Positions 22,562-34,500 of a stretch of 64,000 nucleotides of DNA are shown piece after piece (positions within the stretch are counted from its first letter, which is position 1; the number at the start of each line of letters is the position of its first letter). The stretch is from positions 43,631,705 through 43,695,704 of the forward strand of contig NC_092350.1 of the NCBI RefSeq assembly GCF_963676685.1. The letters run 5' to 3'. Origin of the DNA: Mytilus edulis (Eukaryota > Mollusca > Bivalvia > Mytilida > Mytilidae). Below the pieces are notes generated by a model that did not search any database, was not told where the DNA came from, and worked only from the letters and a program-made list of their open reading frames with translations. A program made the position numbers and the translations under genes.

Positions 22562-25500
22562 GTATTTATGAGATCATTCATTTAGTTCATGAGGTTCACT
22601 ATATATAACAACGCGATATTGTTGTTTTTTAATAGACAACGTACTTTAGAGTTTAGTTTGGCGTTCATTATCACTAAATAGTATATATATTTGTTTTGGG
22701 GTCAGCTGAAGGACGCCTCCGGGTGCGGGAATTTCTCGCTGCATTGATTACCTGTTGGTGACCTTCTGTTGTTGTCTGTTCTATGGTCGGACTGTTGTCT
22801 CTTTGATATTTACCCCATTTGATTTTCCATTCTCAATTCTATTTTATCTAACGTTTTGAAAACTTTTTAAAGTAGACAAACTGCCTTCCTGTGGTTACCA
22901 TTTGTTCTCTTCTGCTTCCCGACTTGTTTATTGATTCTTATAAGACAGACAGCACATAGAAAATAAAAACAATCCGGCTTTACTTCTCGTACAACTACAT
23001 ATAGATGACGTTTAATTTGCACTTAATAATTCAAAGTGTGTTAAAGGGGCACTAGCTGTCAAATTCATGGTCACCGATTTGACTCAAATTCTCATATTTG
23101 ATTTATAATAATTTAAAACATTTATCCAAACTATCAAAAGTTTAAAATAAACAGTTTACAGAGCATGGGTTGATAAAATATAGGTTCGTTTCGTGTGTAT
23201 TTTAGTCCAGACGCCATCTAATTAATATCGATTTGACCTCAGATGACCATATAATCGATGTAAACATAAATAAAGATATGAATAGATTAAACCAACACGT
23301 GCAATTGGATTTTTATATGGCTGTTTGATTTGATTTTATAGATTAAAAATAGATGTTTCTCGTTGCCTTTAGCCGTATAAGAATGATTTTATGTGCATTG
23401 AATTAGTAATCAAATGATTTACCGTAGTTTCACTTTCATTGTTTACATTCTTTTTCTTTAAATAACCAATACACGTACAATGCATGCGTTGTCAATCTCT
23501 AGCTAGGGGTTAAATTGAAGTTCACATGAATACGGATTAAAGAGTTCGACTTATTCACTTGCAAGTGAAAACCTAATTATCAATGTTTCTTAGCGTAATT
23601 TGACAAAATTGAACCTTTTTGGCTGCAAAAAGCGAATTGTTATTTCACTATTTCACTTTCATTATTGATTGAACAAAAAAAATCAAACTTTAGATTTTTT
23701 ATATATCTCGTAGTTAGTGCCCCTTTAACTTTGTTGATAGCATCTAATCATAAGAAATTGAAATAAAGGATACCTTAAATATCAAAAAAAAGAAATCGAC
23801 ATTTAGAGTCGGTTAAAAACATCACTTTGCATCAGTTGTTTAGCAGACATTATAGAAGAGATAATTTGAATGCAGTCATATTTATAATTTATTTGTTAAT
23901 TGTGTTGTCTTACATCAGGCCGTTGACAAATTTCTTTACAATTTGTCCTATTAAAGCTTTATATATATTCTTACGTGTAAAAGTGAAGAGTGAATTATGG
24001 ATAATTCTAGAAGGTATATATAAATGTTATTCATAACATAATTCATAACATGCATCCAGTGCATCTTATCAGTTCGGTCTGCGTTGAATCCCTCACTGTG
24101 TGCTCCTCTTAATCTTTTGCAACACTCTTACATGATTTTGAGATAACATTTAATAGATCTAAAAAAAATGTATATATAAATATAAAGCCGATGAAGTTTT
24201 TCTATAATTTTGATATAATTTGCCCCAAAAGTAGTACAACACACTGTACAACTTTCATTGAGAAAGCGCAGGTGCGATGTTTTTTAATTTCCATTTATGT
24301 TCTAAAAGAAATTCACTACGAAATAATTGTGGTCTAGGACCAATTGGAGGACTTATTCTCATACTCTTTACACTGATTCTGGTGTAATACTGTGAAACAC
24401 AGATTACATGGGAGGCATTTATAACTTGGACATTCCTGGTAAAAGTAATTAAAATCATCAAAGCATGACTGCAGGGTCTTACATTGACAAATTAGTTACA
24501 GGTCAACTTGTCTAATCACTTTATCCTATTTGAAATAATTTCCTTTAAAGTTTAATTTCTGAAATATATGAAAAGTTAATAAAATAAAATATTAAACATT
24601 TATACAAAACATTCATTGATATCTGTTTTCATTTCTCTTGTAAGATGGGAAATTATTTAAACTTTCTTTCAAAATCAAGAACGGCTAGCTTATATTTTTT
24701 AAGTTTTTATGTAGTAAGTTTTAACACATATTTAATGATAAAAGCAGATAATACAGGAATTTGAAAAAATGAATTGACATATTCGTCTTTTTTTTCCTTC
24801 AAATTTAAAAAAAAACCAATCATATAATTCAGTAAATAACATGTCTTAATTTCTAATAATTATAATCATCTTATATAAACCCGTAATATTGTAATATTTT
24901 CTATTGTAAATGTTACAAATTTGAGTGTCGTTTGATAACAGAAAGCACAAGAAATTACTATTGTAGTCAACAACTACAGCCACACTCCTAAGGTAATTAT
25001 TTCAATAACAATCATGGTGTTGGAAGAAAAGACACCAAGGTTATTAACCATTAAGGGATCAAATAGAGAAATTACAACAAGTTTCTTCCAACTTCCTCCC
25101 ACGATAAAGAGAGTGTTGCTGGAGTTATTAGTATGACACTAAGAGTTAACACAGTGTTTGGAGTATGAGAATCAGTGCTCTCTGCAAGTACTGTATAATG
25201 TATATTCAATGGTTACTTGAATTAGTGATTGTATATAATTACTAAAATTTTCAGGAATTATCTATATTTACTATAAAAAGTTGTGAGAGATTATACATAA
25301 TATCTTGAATGAAAAGACAATTGATCGATTACATGAACTAATTCATTCTATAAAATTATATATCAACATCTTTAGTAACATAAATATTAGACTCTTTAGC
25401 ATAATATTCTGATACAAAGTATTTATACTTAAAAACTAAAATGTAAATGTAGATGACATCTGCTATAATGGTCTGGGTGGTGGATCCTTCGTTTCTTTAA

Positions 25501-28500
25501 TCTTAAATGATCTTTAATTCATTTTCATTACAGTTATTTCATTTTGCTCATTATTCTATTCTTGGTTTTTGTGGGTCTATTTTTTAATTTTTTTTCTCAA
25601 TTTAGCCCTTTGTTTAGCACATTCATGACATTAGCACATTTTGCCCATAGCTCTATATTCTGTGAGCTGTATTCAGCCAATACTATACAACATCTGACAG
25701 GCTTATCTTTTATATTTTTATTTTGGCAAGAATTAAAAATTGATTTTTTTTTAAAAACAACCTAAACCCTTCAGACACCTCAAACTGATATCTTGTTTAT
25801 AATCTTAGAATAAATTCATGTTTTGTTGTCGGGTATTATCCGTTTGCATTGAAATTGATATTATTAATTGCAACTTAAAACACTTATTTGTTGGTGGGTA
25901 AATATGTTTTAATACAGTTACAACTAATTTCAACAGAAAAACTAAACATGTTCACTTCAAAAAGATTTAATAAATGGACAGGAATAGAAAACTGTTCGCT
26001 TAAACCATAAAAGTGTTATACAATAATATGATTTGTTTGTCTACTGATCTATTCACAGACTTATTTTCACCGAACAAAGACTTTTTTTATTGTTGATTCT
26101 CCATGAAATCATTCCAGTGACATTTAATATAATTCCTAAATTTTTCAGTAATTATTTAAAATCCCTGGTCATTTTCAGCGATTATGTAATATCACTAAAT
26201 TTGAATAATGCTTTAAGTAATAATGCAAAATCCCTACAAAATTGAGGATTCTACATAATTCCTAGCTGTATCAACTCACGCTAACATATAAGTGTATGCT
26301 TGGTTCCATCTTGTATGAAAAAAGTCAACTAATTTGAGTTTTATTTCTCTGCGGTATGGGCTTTGCTCATTTTTAAAAGTTGTACGTTGATCTATAGCTG
26401 TTATTTTCTGTGTCATTTGGTCTCTAGTGGAGAGTTTTTCATTGGCAATCATACACTATCTTCTTTTTAATATCGTGTGATTCAATCGATTTAATATATA
26501 ACAAGCTTATTCGAATAATATCTGGGATTGCTAGACATAGTTCCATTGCAGTTTCAATATTTACATAATACGTATAACACATCCTGAATTGATGTAGTGG
26601 TAAAACATGTAGCAATTATACACAATTTATTAACCGATTATTAGTCCCCCACCAACAAATTCGAAGGGGACTTTATGTTAGCAATCCGTCTGTCTTGTCT
26701 GTCTGTCGATCGTTCAGTCTTGCAAATCACTTTTCCAATTTTGTTTCCTTCGTGCTTAGATATATTCTACCTAAGTCTACCTAAGTGTATCAAAACGCAG
26801 GAGATCAGCTTGCTCCTCTATATTGGGCTCTAATTCACTGTCACTATCACTGTTGATTACTGTGCTACCTCCGATTGTGAAGTTGTAATCTACTTAGTAG
26901 TCATAAATCATAGGATGTTCTTTCCAATATTTATCTAGTCTTCGTTCGAATTTTTTAACGTTTTTGGCAGTTACAATTGTCTCAGGAAAATTGGTCCAGA
27001 CTTCCACTACTCTGTTGGTAAAATAATACTTTCTAACATCCAGCCTACACCTGTTCTTGACTTACTTCAAAGAATGCCCTCTTGTTGTTGAACCACTACT
27101 TAATGTGAAAATACCACTTGATGGCCTTTCACAATAGATGTTATTGAGAATCTTGTACGTCTCGATCATGTCGCCTCTTAGTCTACGATATCTAAGTGTT
27201 GGTAATTTCAGGAGTTTTAATCTGTCTTCGTATGATAGATCTTTCAAGTTTGGAAGCATTTTTGTAGCCCGTCTTTGTACGTTTTCAACTGAGTCAATAT
27301 CCTTTTTCTTATAAGGACGTTAAACACTGCTGGCATACTCAAGATGGGGTCTAGCTAGTGCTTTGAATAGTAAACAGAAACTCTAAGACTTGTAGTCTGA
27401 GTACTTAAATTACCTTCGGATTAGTCCTACTAGTTGATTTTCTTTGTTAACCTGTGTTTGTATATGCCTGTCAAATTTAAGCTTAGAATCTATGTTTACA
27501 CCTACATCTTTCTCACATTCCACAGTTTCTAAAATTGTTTCTGCACTATCATATGTTGGCATCTTGCATCTCCCATCTTGGTTCTTCGTTTGTTTCATGG
27601 ATATTGGCAGCACTTTGCATTTATCGGGGTGGAACCGTAACAGCCATTTCTCACTCCATCTGAACAACTTGTCTATGTCTTGTTGAACTATGTCTATATC
27701 ATTTGGGGTTTGTTTATCTCTATATAATTTTGTATCGTCTGCGAACATATATACCTCAGAGTCCACACATAAGGGTAAATCGTTTATAAAAAGAACAAAC
27801 AGTATTGGTCCGAGAACCGACCCTTGTGGTATGCCACTAGTTACATTATGCCACTGTGAGTAATTGCCATTAACTTGTATTCTTTGCTTTCTACCATTTA
27901 AGAAGCTCTGGACCCAGTTACATGTTTGGTTACTAATTCCATACGATCTTAGCTAGTAAATTAAACGCTAATGTGGAACCTTATCGAAGGCCTTCATAAA
28001 ATAGCGTCTATAGATCCCCCATTACCTAGAATGTTAGTCCAATGGTCTAGTACTTTTAATAGTTGTAATCCTGTTGATCGTCTCCCGATAAATCCAAATT
28101 GTCTATCACTATTAGGCCATATTTGTTCATATGGTCAAAAGTTCTCTTTCTTATCAATTTTTCCATGATCTTACATATAATACTTGTAAGGCTAACTGGT
28201 CTGTAGTTTGACGCAAGCTGTTTATCTCCCTTTTTAGCTCACCTGGCCCGAAGGGCCAAGTGAGCTTTTCCCATCACTTTGCGTCCGTCGTCCGGCGTCG
28301 TTAACTTTTACAAAAATCTTCTCTGAAACTACTGGGACAAATTTAACCAAACTTGGCCACAATCATCATTATTATAGATAGAGATAAACTGTAAACAGCA
28401 ATACTGTTCAGCAAAGTAAGATTTACAAATAAATCAACATGACCGAAATGGTCAGTTGACCTCTTTAGGAGTTATTGCCCTTGATAGTCAATTTTTAACC

Positions 28501-31500
28501 ATTTTTCGTAAATCTTAGTAATCTTTAACAAAAATCTTCTCCTCTGAAACTGCTGGGCCAAATTAATCCAAACTTGGTCTCAATCATCTTTGGGGTATCT
28601 AGTTTAAAAAATGAGTCCGGTGACCTGTCATCCAACGAAGATGGCCGCCAAGGCTAAAAATAGAACATAGGGGTAAAATGCAGTTTTTGGCTTAAAACTC
28701 AAAAACCAAAGCATTTAGAGCAAATTTGATACGTGGTGAAATTGTTTATCAGGTCAAGATCTATCAGATGAATCGGACAACCCGTTGTTGGGTTGCTGCC
28801 CCTAAATTTGTAATTTTAAGGAAATTTTACTGTTTTTGGTTTTTATCTTGAATATTATTATAGATAGAGATAAACTGAAAGCAGCAATAATGTTCAGCAA
28901 AGTAAGATTTACAAAAATCTGCTCCTCTGAAACCACTGCGCCAAATTAATCCTAACTTGGTCACAATCATCTTTGGGGTATTTAGTTTAAAAAATGTGTC
29001 CGGTGACCTGGCCATCCAACCAAGATGGCCGTCACGGCTAAAAATAGAACATAGGGGTAAAATACAGTTTTTGGCTTATAACTCAAAAACCAAAGCGTTT
29101 CGAGCAAATTTGACAGGTGGTAAAATTGATTATCAGGTCAATATCTATCTGCCCTCAAATTTTCAGATGAATCGGAAAACCCGTTGTTGGGTTGCTGCCC
29201 CTAAATTAGTAATTTTAAGGAAATTTTACTGTTTTTGGTTTTTATCTTGAATATTATTATAGATAGAGATAAACTGAAAGCAGCAATGATGTTCAGCAAA
29301 GTAAGATTTACAAATAAGTCAGCATGACCGAAATAGCCAGTTGACCCCTTTAGGAGTTATTGCCCTTTATAGTCAATTTTTAACCATTTTTCGTAAATCT
29401 TAGTAATCTTTTACAAAAATCTTCTCCTCTGAAACTACTGGGCCAAATTAATCCAAACTGAGCCACAATCATCTTTGGGGTATTTAGTTTAAAAAATGTG
29501 TCCGGTTACCCGGCTATCTAACGAAGATGGCCGCCACGGCTAAAAATAGAACATAGGGGTAAAATGCAGTTTTTGGCTTATAACTCAAAAACCAAAGCAT
29601 TTAAAGCAAATCTAACAGGAATAAAATTGTTTATCAGGTCAAGATCTATCTGCCCTGAAATTTTAAGATCTTTGGGGTATCTAGTTTAAAAAATGTTTCC
29701 GGTGACCAGGCCATCCAACCAAGATGGCCGCCACGGCTAAAAATAGAACATAGGGGTAAAATGCAGTTTTTGGCTTATAACTCAAAAACCAAAGCATTTA
29801 GAGCAAATTTGACATGGTGTAAAATTGTTTATCAGGTCAAGATCTATCTGCCCTGAAATTTTCAGATGAATCGGACAACATTTGTTGGGTTGCTGCCCCT
29901 GAATTTGTAATTTTAAGGAAATTTTGCTGTTTTTGGTTATTATCTTGAAAATTATTATAGATAAAGATAAAATGTAAACAGCAATATTGTTCAGCAAAGT
30001 AAGATTTACAAATAAGTCAAAATGACCGAAATGGTCAATTGACCCCCGAAGGAGTAATAATTGTCCTTTTATAGTCAATTTTTAACTGTTTTCTTAAAAT
30101 TTGTAAATTTTTGATAACATTTTCCACTGAAACAACTGGGCCAAGTTCATTATAGATAGAGATAATTGTAAGCAGCAAGAATGTTCAGTAAAGTAAGATG
30201 TACAAACACATCACCATCACCAAAACACAATTTTGTCATGAATCCATCTGCTTCCTTTGTTTAATATTCACATAGACCAAGGTGAGCGACACAGGCTCTT
30301 TAGGTTGCACTTGTGTAAAACCAGCAATGCAATTTTCCATAGGAACTGCCTAAATTGCATATGCAGTCACTCTTCATTCAGGAAGTTTTGAGGAGAATGT
30401 TATATTTCCCTGGAAAGGAGACATGCACTACTTTTTTTTGCACTAATAAAAACATATAGCTGTGCGGCATATTTTCAAGTTTTACTGCCCTCCATTTATA
30501 AACATTGCAGGTTCGCACTGAATTTTTCCATTAAATTTGACTCAACACCCAAATGTCTTCCAGTCCTCCTGAAAAATAAGTTAAATAAATAGACATTTTT
30601 ATTGATATCCATTTAATTCTCCAATCAAGTCTTAATTAAAAAAAATTACTTTGCATCCATGGCAACAACTATGTAAACAGTAGCAGTATTTAATGCGTAT
30701 TCAATTTCTCCCCAAAAGAGGCGTGACTTGAAAATCACGCGTGATTTACAAAGTGCAACCTATAGAGCCTCTAGTTAAACAGCGCTGTTATCTGACCAAT
30801 TTTCCAACCTTCTGGTACAATACCGGATGAACATGAACTATTAAAAATGATACAAAGAGGAATGTCAATTATGTCTGCAAGTTCATATAAAACTTAAGAA
30901 TGTATCTGGTCAGGCCCTGGTGACTTTGACGTATTTAAGTTTTTTAGTATTTGTTAATTTCTTTTGGGTTAAAGACTTCATCACTAGACGGTTCATCGTA
31001 CTTCATATCTTTTAAAACAGTTTCATCCTCATCATCTTCTTTAGTGAATACACTTGTGAAAAATTCGGCAAGTATTTCAGCCTTATCAGTATCATTGCAT
31101 GCAATACACGTGTTGCCATCTCTTTTATCATGAAGTTCAGAAATACCACCTTTCGACTTTCTCTTTGAGTTAATATATGACCAAAAATGATTTACAATTT
31201 GTCTTTGCTGATTCAACAATGTCTTTTTCACGGTTGATTCTGCCTTGTTCCTAGCTTTAGTATACTCCCTATAACTATAATTGTCTCTCTTATTTGAATA
31301 CTTCTCCCATGCTCTATGTTTTTTCCTTATTACTCTTCTAGCTTCTACACTTAAAGGTTTTTTTATTATACTTCTTTTTCGATATTTTCTTTTTAGGAAT
31401 ATGGTTGTTCATTGCTATTTGTAATCTATTCACAAAAGCACTAACCTATCTTCAGTGTTTTTGTCTGCTAATAATTATTCCCAATAAACATTTAAAACTT

Positions 31501-34500
31501 TTCCGACTTAGATAGTTCATGTTTAATATAACATGTATACTCAAAAACTAAAGCGTTGTGATCACTATGTGCTACTGGGTTTATACTGATTTGTTATTTG
31601 GTATAATTTTTTATCATTAAAAGTTACAAGATCAAGTTTGAATTGTGTTCAAGTCTTATAATTTTTTTGTAGAGTTATAGTCCTTAGAAAATTTACTTAA
31701 ATAATCAGTTTTTTGTTATGGCTTGACCATTGAGTATAACCGACAATGTGTATTTATGGTTATAATATATGAAACGTCAAAAATAAGTAAGTGAAAAGTC
31801 CATTGAACGCGACATAAAGCTGCAATTATAAATGTGAAATTTATAGTATATCACGGATGAAGAGAGCTTCCAGAAATGTGATCAATGGTTTGAAGGTATC
31901 AAATACAAAGTTATCTATGTAACTCACTCTGTTGTAAGCCACAAACTGTGTCCTAGCTGACATATATCCTTAAATGTTCTACAGTTCTATAATGGCCTTG
32001 CAATTTAGTTCAAGTTCGTGTAAGGGGGAAACAGAAGCGATGATGACGATATTGTGATGTTCTTATACGGATTTAAAATGAATAATCCTCATAGGCCTAG
32101 AAAACATCACAAATTTAGAATATATTAGCAATCCAACACACTATTTGAATTATGGAACAAGGTAACAGAAAACCCTCCGGCTGATGTCTATCTGATATCA
32201 ATATTCCATAAATAAATCGCATATGATAAATAAATCAATAAAAAATATAGGAAGATGCGGTGTGAGTGCCAATGAAACAACTCTCCATCCAAATAACAAT
32301 TCCACTTTTGGTCGTGTGAGAAATGTCGGTAAACAACTTACGATTTATCACTTATGAGTTTCTAAGGTAATTCTATTCCACAGGAAACTGGTTTTGGCAC
32401 AGTTTCTTGCCCATTAGAAGAAGGACGTCTCCGATGAGATCGCTATGATCTATAGTATGTTCTGATGTTGCTTTTGCGATTAAAGGAAATATTTTCCCAA
32501 ACGTTGCTTGACGACGATGACGGTCGAAGATTATCCTCTTGAACATCCGACAAGAGTTAGTACTTGGTCCTCATCTGATTTGGCGAAATCTCTCATAATT
32601 GAAAGTATCAGAAGAAACCAAGCGTTTTGTCCTAACGTGGCATCCTGCCGATCTTGTCGCTCTATTTGTGAAGTGGCGCCCTCGATGTTTGATTTTGTCG
32701 TAGTAATGTCCAACAAAAAGTGTTACCAAATGATAATTTTTAAAGGCAGATTGAGATTGGCAATCGGTCCTTTTTCGGAATACGTTTTTGTTCGTGAATG
32801 CAACTATTTCTACTCCGTGAACTTCAGGTTTTGTTTATTGAAGTATGAAATTTTATTTATTCATAGAAAATCGAACTTTCTATAGAAGTCACATATTTTG
32901 TTTTCGGTGACACGAGTGCTGTCCCTTTAGACAAATACATGAATAGACCAGGTACTAGGTCCAGTACACGCAAGCAATAGTATGGAACGCGTTTTTGCAA
33001 CCTTGACATTCAAATATAGTTTTGGAAGTTATTCTCACCTAGCCTACGATTAGGATCTCTTCCTTGACGGTTAGTTATTTCTGGTCTTGAGGGAAGAAGC
33101 TAATCTGGTTCTATGATTGAAACGTTAGAAATCTTCATGCCGACTTCAATTGGAACAGTTTGCTTGTCAATATATGTATTTCCAATTTTGACCCAACCAA
33201 TTGCAAGTTTCAACTGTGGGGCAAATGGAGTTCTTGATGTTCTTATGCGTTATTCAAGGACGTGGTGTACCTCTATAATGTCTCTTACATTTACAAAATG
33301 CATTTTGCACTTTTCATCTATTATTGGAATGCTTTCTCGGAGTTTTTTTAAATGGGGATTATGAATTGTGACTTCAGGAGTAGGGATTTCGCCCCGATTA
33401 TTGGGAATGTTATTACATTAATTAATGTAGTCAGATCAAATTGTACGTTACCATGTACTTAGTTTTTGAATAAATCTATTCATATTCCCGAAAGTAGCTA
33501 CTCTTCCGGACCATGCTGTTAGAGTAGTTTACCGGTTTATCCCGTATGTCGAACAGACTGAAGAATTCAGGCTAGGTAAGACACTGATTGCTTAGATCGT
33601 CAATAATGGCGTACATCCGAACAATTTTGTCGGGCCTGTCCTTGTGGTACACATCCACAGGTATATGTTGGCACAACAGTTCTCATTCTTAAGATCTTTG
33701 TGGATCTCTGTGCAGTTGCACTCACAGAGGTTACCTTGATTTCAGTAGACTCTGTCTGCTTCCTGTCGTAGATTGTACCAGAAGAACTAAATTAAGAGTG
33801 TTAGTGCGGTTGCACCCTAGCTAGTTATGTGTACTGCGATGGTATGTCGTTAACTTCCACACTTATTACAACTGATACTCGCGTTACAGTCGCGATGCTT
33901 TATATTATGCAAATTGCAAATACTGTTTTGTTGACTACCGTCTCCAGGTTGATGTTCAACTGCCGTCTTATGGATGTTGCCCTTTGAATACGTCTGAGGT
34001 CAGAACTTTGGCGCTGCACATTTTATATTTGGTGCGACTTTTGATAAACAGATGGTCGTTCTTAATTTTGCTAATTTCCCTGATGAAGGCAGATGATTCT
34101 TAAAAAGGTACAAAGGCAACTTCGTATTTAGACTTGTATTGTGTAGCCCTATTATTCATTTTTCTCGGAGTTGGTTTTGTAATTTTTCAAAATTGGATTT
34201 ATCCCAGACGAAGAGTCGAAATAAACAAGCAATAATCCCACTTTGGATTTTCTTTGTGATATTCTATTTTTAAGATAATATCTGACAAATCGCAAAAAAG
34301 TGTGTTGTCTTTGTTTGTCAATGTAGGGAAGTTAACGAGACGACCCCAACATTTCTGGAGCAAGATATTGGTCGTCCAGTCTTTCCCATAGTCTCCGTAT
34401 ACCTCTTGTATGGTTGTTGGCATTTAAAAACACTCGTATGCTAATGACATGTCAAGCAAACTCTGGCCCAAGCTACTTGTTAAAGTTAATTTGATCTATC

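Larger units (their letters stand above)
26770..31740 (-). pseudogene. Decayed LINE (jockey/CR1-like) in two pieces
   Basis: On the minus strand, from 31740 leftwards, one sees an endonuclease end (DLVTFNDKKL, PVAHSDHNALVFEY), a linker (KKTLLNQQRQIVNHFWSYIN), and reverse transcriptase blocks: TSKSPGPDQIHS, VPEGWKIGQITALF, then NYRPVSLTS and MFADDTKLYR. The C-terminal part has LEYASSVW-like and RRATKMLPNLKDLSYEDRL. F-A-D-D is the catalytic core of the polymerase. Stops and frameshifts are frequent, so it is dead. The element is split after ...ALF by other DNA at 28236-30770. Confidence 0.8.

Noticed and set aside
28957..30078. Frames at 28957-29250 (+) and 29782-30078 (-)
   Set aside because: They lie inside the inserted 28236 element and are re-created in each of its internal copies, for example at 36788-37033.
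32508..32885. 125-codon + strand frame
   Set aside because: It is opposite the decayed BEL/Pao-like region and has no recognisable domain.
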